From positions 31,154,069-31,218,068 of the forward strand of contig NC_023758.2 of the NCBI RefSeq assembly GCF_000499845.2: a stretch of 64,000 bases of DNA, given 5' to 3'. The notes beneath the pieces are model-generated. The model was given only the letters and a program-made list of their open reading frames with translations, ran no database searches and was not told where the DNA came from. The translations under genes and the position numbers were made by a program. This DNA comes from Phaseolus vulgaris. Lineage: Eukaryota; Streptophyta; Magnoliopsida; Fabales; Fabaceae. Positions 12,701-22,235 of this stretch are shown here, one piece after another (positions within the stretch are counted from its first letter, which is position 1; each line of letters starts with the position of its first letter).

Positions 12701-14315
12701 AAAAGGAGGAGTCAGAACTGAAGCACGAGGGACAGTGCATGTCTCTGCGTGTTGTTGGCATTCACCTCTCTGAACTCACTACCACAGTTGCCACTGCCAT
12801 TGTGGTCACACATTCCATTTCTAAGCTCACCTTTGAACAATTGACACTGAGCACAACCACTTCTTTTCCTTTCCCTCCTCCTCTCTCACTCAAACACCCT
12901 TTTTTTTGTTGCTTCCTCCTTGTCTCTGCCACATACTGTCGTGTTGTGTCTTCAATAAACGAGGTATTCTTCACTTCATCATAACTCAGCTACTGGTTTA
13001 AGCTCTCTCCACTACTACATAGACCATAGCTAAAGCACACTGCTTTTTCTCATTACTTTTTTTTATCAGTCACTGTTATCAGAGACCCTTCATTTTTTAT
13101 CTGCATCGTGCATGATGATGTTGTTAAGTCAAGTTTTTTATTTATTTTTTATAATCTTTTAAATCTGTGAGTTGAGTCCATTCACCTACGCAAAGCTCAT
13201 GTGTATGCTCCGTGTTTAATGGATCACTAACTTGGAGCTGCAAAAAATCCAGTGCCACATGCTGATTTCTTTAGATGCGTGTACAAAAATAGTTCCACGA
13301 GGGGTTTTGCACATGATCGAGCTCGATCTATGAAGAGGTAAGTGTTGACCCCATTTTGCTTTTTCTTTTGCCAACCCTTCTGTTTGTTTATATTTTGGTA
13401 GTCACAAACTCTACTTTTATTCATTCATTGATCACTGAACAGGACAAGCAATGATCTTCCTGAACTTGTTGCTCGTTTAGACCCCTTTCAAATCTTCTCT
13501 CCAAGGTGATGTATCAGTTATAACTATCTTGCATCATAACATTCAGTGCGTACATCTCTTGATGCAAGCTCTGTACCTTATTTAAATGTTCCTACTTCTT
13601 CTTTTAGCTGGACTGTGTTTTCTGTGTAACTAACACATTTTTTACTTTGCCACGGCAAATCAAGTTTCATGTAAAATGAAGACATTGGGTTAGTGGTGCT
13701 ACATGGTTTTTAATTGAGAAAATATGTTTATTCACTTTTAGTCTATTTATTCTCTTTTTGTTTCCTGCAAATTTTCCCCAACATGACTGAGGTATTTGTT
13801 TTCAGAATGACTTGTTCTTTTCTTGTACATCTCACAAAATGGTGGTTTATAAGAGGACTATAGCTGCGCTTTCACAAATCTTTGGCGTTATGATAAATAT
13901 ATCCAATTTTTATACTTAAATCTAATTAATTATGTTGATCATTATAAAAGGGTCCATTCTTGTGGCTTGTTGTTCATCACTATTATAATCTCCTTCGTTG
14001 CATGGATGCATGCTTAACCCTGTATTTGTATAGAATTTGCCACATTCAATACCTGTCTGAACCGAGGTTAAATATAAATATAGCATATTTAGATGTTTCT
14101 TTTTATGCATGTAAATGCAGAATATTTAAATAAACAAACATCTAGAGAATCTTGTGAGATTTGTACTCGTATAGTTAAGGAGCTATATTTCCTCGTTGAA
14201 ATTGCAGTTGTTTTGTCATGACTCATTTGTTCCTCTCTTTGTAGGTATCTACAGTGATCTCTTAGTTCTTACTAAAATCTCATTTGGAAATAGAAACCAG
14301 ACCACACGTTAAATT
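12700..14315 (+). promoter_or_regulatory. Probable promoter and spliced 5' leader of the MCTP gene
   Basis: The stretch is pyrimidine-rich in parts (CTCTCTCACTC near 12880-12900), and acceptor-like sites occur (TTTGTAG at about 14238-14244) shortly before the start codon at 14316. MCTP-family genes often have introns in the 5' UTR, so one or more leader introns may lie here. No exon boundary can be fixed without transcripts. The frames at 12739-12984 and 12762-12974 resemble no protein I know. Confidence 0.3.
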
Positions 14316-17300
14316 ATGAACAACTTCAAGTTAGGCGTAGATGTGATTAGTGCTCACAATCTATTACCTAAAGATGGACTAGGTTCGTCCAATGCCTTTG
14401 TGGAACTTTATTTTGATGGCCAGAAGTACCGTTCGACCATCAAAGAAAAGGATCTTAGCCCTGTTTGGAATGAGAGCTTCTACTTCAATATATCTGACCC
14501 TTCTAATCTTCACTATCTCTCACTTGAGGTCTATGTCCTCAGCCATTCAAAGGCTACTAACTCCACTTCATTTCTTGGCAAAGTTAGCCTTACTGGGACT
14601 TCTTTTGTTCCTTACTCTGATGCAGTTGTCTTACACTATCCATTGGAAAAGCGTGGTATTTTCTCTCGTGTAAGAGGAGAGATTGGTCTTAAAGTTTACA
14701 TCACTGATGACCCAACCATAAAATCATCTGTTCCAACTCCTGTTGTTGATTACATGCCAACTAATAATCCTAGCTCAACACATGCAGAGGTTCGAGCACC
14801 TGCAAGCGCAATGGCAAACAGTTTTCCAAATGAAAATGTTGAGTCAAGGCACACATTTCATCATCTTCCCAACACAAAGCATCACCTGAACCAGCACCAG
14901 CAGCATTCAACTGGCTTTGCAGATACTCATTATGTAACAAAGTATGAAGCTGATGAAATGAAGTCTGAACCACAACCCATGAAGCTAGTACGCACAGCTA
15001 CATCAGGACAACCAGTTGATTTTGCACTTAAAGAAACAAGTCCATATCTTGGCGGGGGAAGAGTTGTTGGTGGTCGTGTTATTCACAAAGACAAAACAGA
15101 TAGTACATACGATCTTGTAGAAAGGATGTATTTTCTGTATGTGAGGGTTGTGAAGGCTCGTGAGCTTCCTACTATGGATATTACTGGGAGTCTTGATCCA
15201 TTTGTTGAAGTGAGAATTGGAAATTACAAAGGTATTACCAGACACTTTGATAAGAATCAGAGTCCTGAATGGAATCAGGTGTTTGCCTTCTCAAAGGAGA
15301 GGATGCAAGCATCCATACTAGATGTTGTGATAAAGGACAAGGATCTCATCAAAGATGATTTCGTTGGCATTGTGAGGTTTGACATCAATGAGGTTCCTTT
15401 GAGAGTCCCACCAGATAGCCCTTTGGCTCCGGAGTGGTACCGTCTTGAGGACAAGAAAGGGGAGAAGATTAAAGGTGAGTTGATGCTTGCTGTATGGATT
15501 GGTACTCAAGCAGATGAGGCTTTTTCTGATGCATGGCATTCAGATGCAGCCACCCCTGTTGACAGCACACATGCTATCTCTGCAGTGATGCGTTCAAAGG
15601 TGTATCATGCACCAAGGTTATGGTACGTGCGCGTCAATATTGTGGAGGCACAAGACTTGGTTCCTACAGAGAAAAACCGTTTCCCAGATGTGTATGCCAA
15701 GGTGCAGATAGGAAACCAAGTGCTGAAAACAAAGACAGTTCCTGCACGAACACTGAGTGCACTCTGGAATGAGGATCTTTTATTTGTTGCTGCTGAACCT
15801 TTTGAAGACCATTTAATCATTTCAGTTGAAGATCGGGTTGGTCCTGGGAAAGATGAGATCATTGGGAGGATCATCATACCACTGAACTCTGTGGAGAGGC
15901 GTGCGGATGATAGAATCATTCATTCTCGATGGTTCAACTTGGAAAAGCCAGTTGCTATAGATGTGGATCAGTTGAAGAAGGAAAAGTTCTCAAGCAGAAT
16001 TCAGCTCCGGTTATGTTTAGATGGTGGATATCATGTTCTTGACGAGTCTACTCATTACAGCAGTGATCTCCGTCCCACAGCAAAGCAATTGTGGAAGCCA
16101 CCAATTGGGGTATTAGAACTTGGAGTACTGAATGCTGTAGGACTCCACCCGATGAAAACAAGGGATGGCAGAGGCACATCTGACACATACTGTGTAGCAA
16201 AATACGGTCACAAATGGGTAAGAACAAGGACCATTGTTGACAATCTGTGTCCAAAATACAACGAACAATACACTTGGGAGGTTTTTGATCATGCCACAGT
16301 TCTTACGGTTGGTGTCTTCGACAACAGCCAGATCGGGGAAAAGGGCAACGGTACATCGAAGGACTTGAAAGTTGGGAAGGTCAGAATTCGCATCTCTACT
16401 TTAGAAACAGGCAGGATTTACACTCACTCATATCCATTGTTGGTTCTTCACCCAACTGGGGTTAAGAAGATGGGTGAACTTCACTTGGCAATACGGTTTT
16501 CATGCACTTCTTTAGCAAACATGCTTTACCTGTACTCACGTCCTCTGCTGCCTAAAATGCACTATGTTAGGCCTTTCTCTGTGACACAGCTAGACATGCT
16601 ACGCCACCAAGCAATGAACATAGTGGCAGCACGACTAGGCCGAGCAGAGCCACCACTTCGCAAGGAAGTGGTGGAATACATGTCGGATGTGGACTCTCAC
16701 CTTTGGAGCATGCGGCGAAGCAAGGCCAATTTCTTCAGACTGATGACTGTCTTCTCTGGTGTGTTTGCGGTTGGGAAGTGGTTTGGTGAAATCTGCATGT
16801 GGAGAAATCCCATCACAACAGTGCTGGTTCATGTGCTGTTTCTCATGCTTGTATGCTTCCCAGAATTGATCTTGCCCACTGTTTTTATCTACATGTTTTT
16901 GATAGGGGTGTGGAACTTCAGATATAGACCAAGGTACCCTCCTCACATGAACACAAGAATCTCACAAGCTGAGGCAGTGCACCCAGATGAGTTGGATGAA
17001 GAGTTTGACACTTTTCCAACGAGCAGAGACCCTGAACTTGTGAGAATGAGGTATGATCGCTTGAGGAGTGTGGCTGGAAGGATTCAAACAGTGATTGGGG
17101 ATTTAGCCAGCCAGGGAGAAAGGATTGAGGCACTGTTAAGCTGGAGAGACCCACGTGCTACATCCTTATTCATTACATTATGTCTTCTATCTGCGTTGCT
17201 TCTCTACGTTACCCCTTTTCAAGCTGTGGCTGGTTTGGCAGGTTTCTACATCATGAGGCATCCAAGGTTTCGCCACAGGCTGCCATGTGTCCCTATCAAC

Positions 17301-17342
17301 TTCTTCCGACGCCTCCCTGCAAGAACAGACAGCATGTTGTAG
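14316..17342 (+). CDS. Multiple C2 domain and transmembrane region protein (MCTP/FTIP family), 1008 aa
   Basis: One uninterrupted exon. Order: C2A at residues 4-110, a polar His/Gln-rich linker at 140-245, C2B at 273-395, C2C at 435-545, C2D at 599-730, then the PRT_C membrane domain at 853-1008 with hydrophobic hairpins around 833-866 and 948-977. It ends in the family-typical RTDSML. These proteins sit in the ER, tether it to the plasma membrane at plasmodesmata, and help move mobile proteins; some bind FT. The extra N-terminal C2A and the length fit the MCTP6/MCTP7 branch rather than the shorter, roughly 770-aa MCTP3/4 forms. C2A reads SSNAFVEL where Ca-binding C2 domains usually have an Asp (SDP/A), so its calcium binding is doubtful. 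C2B keeps GSLDPFVEV. The paralog is not certain, so no symbol is given. Confidence 0.93.
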   Translation: MNNFKLGVDVISAHNLLPKDGLGSSNAFVELYFDGQKYRSTIKEKDLSPVWNESFYFNISDPSNLHYLSLEVYVLSHSKATNSTSFLGKVSLTGTSFVPYSDAVVLHYPLEKRGIFSRVRGEIGLKVYITDDPTIKSSVPTPVVDYMPTNNPSSTHAEVRAPASAMANSFPNENVESRHTFHHLPNTKHHLNQHQQHSTGFADTHYVTKYEADEMKSEPQPMKLVRTATSGQPVDFALKETSPYLGGGRVVGGRVIHKDKTDSTYDLVERMYFLYVRVVKARELPTMDITGSLDPFVEVRIGNYKGITRHFDKNQSPEWNQVFAFSKERMQASILDVVIKDKDLIKDDFVGIVRFDINEVPLRVPPDSPLAPEWYRLEDKKGEKIKGELMLAVWIGTQADEAFSDAWHSDAATPVDSTHAISAVMRSKVYHAPRLWYVRVNIVEAQDLVPTEKNRFPDVYAKVQIGNQVLKTKTVPARTLSALWNEDLLFVAAEPFEDHLIISVEDRVGPGKDEIIGRIIIPLNSVERRADDRIIHSRWFNLEKPVAIDVDQLKKEKFSSRIQLRLCLDGGYHVLDESTHYSSDLRPTAKQLWKPPIGVLELGVLNAVGLHPMKTRDGRGTSDTYCVAKYGHKWVRTRTIVDNLCPKYNEQYTWEVFDHATVLTVGVFDNSQIGEKGNGTSKDLKVGKVRIRISTLETGRIYTHSYPLLVLHPTGVKKMGELHLAIRFSCTSLANMLYLYSRPLLPKMHYVRPFSVTQLDMLRHQAMNIVAARLGRAEPPLRKEVVEYMSDVDSHLWSMRRSKANFFRLMTVFSGVFAVGKWFGEICMWRNPITTVLVHVLFLMLVCFPELILPTVFIYMFLIGVWNFRYRPRYPPHMNTRISQAEAVHPDELDEEFDTFPTSRDPELVRMRYDRLRSVAGRIQTVIGDLASQGERIEALLSWRDPRATSLFITLCLLSALLLYVTPFQAVAGLAGFYIMRHPRFRHRLPCVPINFFRRLPARTDSML

Positions 17343-18095
17343 AGTTGCTATGTACTGTGGTCGTAGTGTTAGTGATGCTTCAAACCAGTTTTTCTCCTTT
17401 TTATTGTTTTATCTGGCTATTGTTGAATGTGTTTTCATCATATAATTATATAACGCTATAATTTTGATATTTCCTTGCAAGCTCAAGCTGAAAGGACTTC
17501 TGATTTGTATGTGAATTGCTTAGATGCATGCAAATCAGTAAGACTTTTATAGAATTCTCTTTCTTCTAATGTTTGTCATTGACTCGTTTTAATTCTTTCG
17601 ACCTCAAGTCCGTTAAGATAGCATTGAAGGATCAATTACTGGATCCAAAGTATTGTCCAGTTTAGAGTTTTTGAGCTCTGATTTTGTTCTTAAAAGGCGT
17701 CTCGGTGGGTTAACTGAGGAAGATATATTTAAACTGCACTTGACATCAACGAAACTATATTGGTGATTGGTGATACCGAAACAGTAATTAAAGTAAAAAT
17801 GAATCAAAATCTTAGCCCGTAAAGATTTTGTGAAATTCATATCAGTACTACAATTTTTATCACATTGTCATCTTGAAGACATGTTTCATTTTAGTTAATT
17901 TCGTTTTTTAGGAAGAAAAAACGGGCTGAGAAGAGTGGTACATATAGAGAGAACAACAATGTCTGGCTTTTCAGAAAATCAAACATTTGAATATATGATG
18001 AACGTTAATTTCATTTGAATCCAACCACTATGATGCCATTCTTCAAACGTATTATATTGGGAGCACGACTACACAACGAAAACTTAACACATAAT

Positions 18096-18164
18096 TAAAG
18101 CGCATCTCGACGTGCACAATTTTGTCAACACAAGGGAAAAGTACTACGTGCTTGCATGATAAAT
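18096..18164 (+). repeat. Diverged direct repeat, copy 1, upstream of the GT47 gene
   Basis: It shares 'CATCTC(G/A)ACGTGCA', 'CAAGG(G)AAAA' and 'GTGCTTGCATGATAAA' in the same order with 18564-18634. The two copies are about 468 bp apart. Confidence 0.65.
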
Positions 18165-18563
18165 GGCATAGCGACTGAAAAATATGAACGTGGCAATTGT
18201 AGGTACTCTTGCTTGTTAGGAGTGAGGTTTTTTTGTTTTGTTTTATATAATTCAGATTTGAGAAGTAATTAAAGAGTGGAATATTTTAAGGAGTTGGGCA
18301 AAATAAATGACTTTTTTTCTTCCTCTTTTTTAAGTTTTGGATAGACCACAATTATAAAATGCAGACAGAAATCAACACAATGTACAAAGTGAATATACAG
18401 AACCATTTGGTAGGGTACATATGGACGCATTCATCTTCTTGCTTTAGCTTAATCTTATATATTTTTCACATAATTTTGTTATTAAATGTTGAATCCATTC
18501 CGAAGAGGATGAATGCTAATTGCATTATGAATGTGAACCATTAAAATATGTCATCTGAACCGC

Positions 18564-18634
18564 AAAGAACATCTCAACGTGCATATTATTATTTAAACAA
18601 GGAAAAATATATAACTTGTGCTTGCATGATAAAA
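18564..18634 (+). repeat. Diverged direct repeat, copy 2, upstream of the GT47 gene
   Basis: This is the second copy of the segment at 18096-18164. It ends about 40 bp before the TATA-like box of the GT47 gene. Confidence 0.65.
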
Positions 18635-18671
18635 TGTTGGGTGAGCAAACCATGATTAATTATCCATCTAC

Positions 18672-18680
18672 TTTATAAAA
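18672..18680 (+). promoter_or_regulatory. TATA box of the GT47 gene
   Basis: TTTATAAAA lies about 40 bp upstream of the start codon at 18721. The spacing implies a very short leader. Confidence 0.5.
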
Positions 18681-18720
18681 ACCAGAAGTAAGGGATACTA
18701 ACATTGTTCTCCCCCAGAAA

Positions 18721-20367
18721 ATGGCAGTGTCTATATCCAGAAAAAGACCAAAATCATCATCTAGAAATCTAGAAGCTAAACAATCTTACTTTGGCCTTAC
18801 AATCCTCTACAACTTTCTTAGTAGAGTTTCTGCTTTAGTCTTCCTCATAATCCTTATCTACATGTGGTCTTCCTTCTCCACCTTAATAACAGGAAACATC
18901 ATTCATGTTTGCTTTTCCACAAGGAAGCTCAATAACCTCTATTGTCTCTCTGCAGGTACTCACCCCTCCTTTGAAATACCAACCTCCACAAACAATAGTA
19001 GCCCTATTATTACTCCTGGAATTGATCAGGGTAATGCAACTACTGAACCTGTCAAGTTTCCAGATACCCCACATCTGGTTACTACTAGTGGTAGAATAGT
19101 TATCAATGATACAGATGAGAGGGTTGCAAATGCTGTTAAGGTCGTTGAGGAACAATTGCAAGTCCATAGATCTTGGAGGTCAAAGTCAAACAAAAACTAT
19201 GCAACTTGTGATGGTAAAGGAATATATGTTTATGACTTGCCATCCAAGTTTAACAAGGACTTGGTGGGTCAATGCCGTGACATGGTTCCATGGCAGGACT
19301 TCTGCAGGTATTTGAGTAACGAGGGGTTGGGTGAGCCAATAGCCAAGCTGGGAAAAGGATGGTACAAGACTCATCAGTACTCTCTTGAACTCATATTTCA
19401 TTCAAATGTCTTGAGGCATCCATGCAGGGTTTTCGATCAAACAGTTGCAAAGCTCTTCTATGTTCCATTCTATGGTGGTTTGGATATCTTGCGATGGCAT
19501 TTCAAGAATGTGTCAAGTGATGTGAAGGACAGTTTGAGTCTGGAATTGGTGAAGTGGCTTGAGAGACAAGGACCGTGGAAAAGGAATTCAGGTAAGGATC
19601 ATGTGCTTGTGTTGGGAAAGATTTCGTGGGATTTTAGGAGAAGCAATGAGTCTCCTTGGGGTACTAGATTGTTAGAGCTTGACAAATTGCAAAACCCCAT
19701 TAAGCTCTTGATTGAAAGACAACCTTGGCACCTCAATGACATTGGAATTCCTCACCCAACTAATTTCCACCCACATTCAGACAATGATATAATCTCTTGG
19801 CAACTGAAAATCATGAGATCAAACCGCAAAAAGCTTGTGAGTTTTGCTGGAGCAGCACGGGCTAATGCAGACGACAACACCAGATCAACATTAATCAACC
19901 AATGCACTTCATTAGGTAATGGGAAATGTCATTTCATGAATTGCAGTTCTGTGAAGTGTGATGAGGCTGAGGTAGTAATAGAACTTTTTGTGGAGTCTGA
20001 GTTTTGCCTTCAGCCCCCAGGAGATAGTCCAACAAGAAAATCTGTTTTTGATTCGCTGATATCAGGTTGCATCCCTGTTCTCTTTGATCCTTTCACGGCT
20101 TATTACCAATATCCATGGCACTTGCCCCATGACCATGATAAGTACTCTGTGTTAATGGACAAAAAAGAGGTGAAAGAAATGAATGTGGTGGAGAGACTGA
20201 GCAACATTTCGTTAAGAGAGAGAGAAAACATGAGGAGATATATTGTATATGAACTGTTGCCTGGATTGGTATATGGGGATTACAACGCTGAGCCTCACAA
20301 GTTTCAGGATGCGTTTGCCATTACAATCAATAATCTTCTTCAGAGGGTTAGCACATTAGAGCAATGA
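18721..20367 (+). CDS. GT47 exostosin-type glycosyltransferase, probable xyloglucan galactosyltransferase (548 aa)
   Basis: One exon. The layout is that of a type II Golgi protein: a short basic cytosolic tail (RKRPK at residues 8-12), one membrane anchor at about 36-57, a Ser/Thr/Pro-rich stem, and the exostosin catalytic domain from about 161 to 520. It opens with GIYVYDLPSKFN. It continues with the conserved FYVPFYGGLD, DHVLVLGKISWDFRR and LCLQPPGDSPTRKS-type block (here EFCLQPPGDSPTRKSVFDSL), followed by GCIPVLFDPF. These are the signatures of the MUR3/XLT2/GT19 subfamily, which adds galactose to xyloglucan side chains. Substrate and linkage cannot be read from sequence. Several N-glycosylation sites are present. 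AATAATAAA at 20484 is a likely poly(A) signal. Confidence 0.92.
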   Translation: MAVSISRKRPKSSSRNLEAKQSYFGLTILYNFLSRVSALVFLIILIYMWSSFSTLITGNIIHVCFSTRKLNNLYCLSAGTHPSFEIPTSTNNSSPIITPGIDQGNATTEPVKFPDTPHLVTTSGRIVINDTDERVANAVKVVEEQLQVHRSWRSKSNKNYATCDGKGIYVYDLPSKFNKDLVGQCRDMVPWQDFCRYLSNEGLGEPIAKLGKGWYKTHQYSLELIFHSNVLRHPCRVFDQTVAKLFYVPFYGGLDILRWHFKNVSSDVKDSLSLELVKWLERQGPWKRNSGKDHVLVLGKISWDFRRSNESPWGTRLLELDKLQNPIKLLIERQPWHLNDIGIPHPTNFHPHSDNDIISWQLKIMRSNRKKLVSFAGAARANADDNTRSTLINQCTSLGNGKCHFMNCSSVKCDEAEVVIELFVESEFCLQPPGDSPTRKSVFDSLISGCIPVLFDPFTAYYQYPWHLPHDHDKYSVLMDKKEVKEMNVVERLSNISLRERENMRRYIVYELLPGLVYGDYNAEPHKFQDAFAITINNLLQRVSTLEQ

Positions 20368-22235
20368 CTCTCTACTCTTTATTTGTTTCACACTTTGAAT
20401 ATGCTATGTACTGTTTTCATTTTTCCTTTTACTTTTGCACTTCACAATTACTCACTAACAATACTTGTAACCATCTTTCCTCAATAATAAACTCTCTCAA
20501 TTTTGAACATATGTTCCTCCTTTTTAGCTTATACATATGAGCCCTACCATTAGGAAGGTTTTTTCAAGTCATAAATGTAATCACAAGAACACAACATTGA
20601 ATGGCTCAACATTTCCAAGAATGTGAGTTTCTAGAAGGGTGTTGATATGTTTACACTATCAACCGTGAAAACATACCATTCACATTCCAATAAATTAATA
20701 TTTTATTCATTTTTTATTTTATTTTTTAATTCAAAATATTATTATAAATGTTTATTAAATTTATGTTATTTACGGTTAATGGTGTTAAAAAAAACTTTTC
20801 TCTTTCTGGAATGACTCGTGTTTTCTGGACGAATTTCTTTTCTGAGCATTTGTTTTGAGAATTTAGGTTTTCAAAGATAATTCAGTAATGATACTTTCAC
20901 AATCTATTCTAATATATAACTTGTTATTGATAATATGAAGAAAAGTGTATTGTTGTCATTTTATGAAAAAAAAAAAAAACTGAAATTTTAGACAAAGAAG
21001 TAAGATTGTAAATTGATATAAGTTGTCAATATATCACCTTTGGAGATAATTTTCTTACACTGAGACTTTGTGATGTGTAACATAATTTATTAGAAAAAAT
21101 AATACCTCAATCTTAACTTTCTAAATTTAAATAATAATTAAATATGTTTCTATTATGTAAAAAAACATTTAAAAAAAAATCTTAAAAGCTAATTTAAACA
21201 AATTTTCTGAACACACTTTTGAACACAAATGTAGCAAATGAATTTTCTTTAACAGAAAGGCAGCTTGTGGAATTGCTCTTGGAAAGAACAGTGATAAGAA
21301 CATGAAAACAAATTGTTGTTTCTAGCTTCGTCTTTTGTAAGTATATGAACTTCTTGTCTTTGTCGTATGCAATAGATTCTCATATTCCATCGCATCTTTA
21401 TCCCTATTGGGTATGTTTGGCTTAGATGATAGTGTGAACATTGAGAATATGCCATTGCATTATTGTGATCCAATATAAGTTTTTGCATTCAAAGGGTGCA
21501 ACTTTTTTAGTTTTTTAATGTGTTTTTATACAATTTTAATATAAGATAGTTTAATTTTTAAATCAATATTATGATAACAGTACTCAGTAGTGTTTGGGAT
21601 ATCCGCATTTAGGTATGGTCAGCCCGGTATTATAAGTCACGTTTAGTTCGATCTGAAATAGGTATGAGTCTAATAACTCGTTGGAGGGGTAGCTAGATAT
21701 TTTGTTCGGTATACGTGAAAAAAATAATTAAAACAATAAGAGAAATGACTGAATTAGTTGAAAATAGGTTTATAAATCTTACATAAATAAAATCAGATTC
21801 CTGAGGTTTAAATTCATATAGTTATGAAAATATGTAACCTTTTTAGTCTTCATAGAATTTTAATTATCTACTTGTCCTTTAAATTAAATAGTTTTAATTT
21901 ATTATAAATATATACTTCATTTGCTAATAAACAGTATATTATATATTAAAATTTGTTATTGAATTTCATTAGTAGTATTTTAGGAAATTAAATTATTGAT
22001 TATGTTATAAAACATGAAAATCAATTCCTAAGTGAATGACATTAACTTTGTACCAAAATTAAATATTTTTTTTTATAAAATTAGAAATTATTTTCAAATA
22101 CGACAAGAACCCCGCAACGTGTGGAAACATTATTGGTCACATATTTCAACGCTCAACTCTCAAAATTGAAGAGTTGATGAGTTTGTCTTCATTTTAAGGA
22201 GTCTCTTCAGTTCCTTTTCCACTCATACATTCACC
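20368..22235. other. Intergenic spacer and GPX8 upstream region
   Basis: It starts with the GT47 3' UTR and continues as A/T-rich sequence. An ACGTGTGG motif (ABRE-like) lies near 22117, about 120 bp before the GPX8 start. No gene is seen; the minus-strand frame at 21249-21488 matches nothing I recognise. Confidence 0.5.

Larger units (their letters stand above)
17343..18671. other. Intergenic: MCTP 3' UTR, then spacer with a duplicated segment
   Basis: The first few hundred bases are presumably the MCTP 3' UTR. A segment of about 70 bp occurs twice, at 18096-18164 and 18564-18634, listed separately. No gene is seen; the frame at 18359-18544 looks random. Confidence 0.55.

Noticed and set aside
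12739..12984. 81-codon frame upstream of MCTP
   Set aside because: The Ser/Thr/Phe-rich translation looks like translated pyrimidine-rich leader and is paired with an equally open frame on the other strand.
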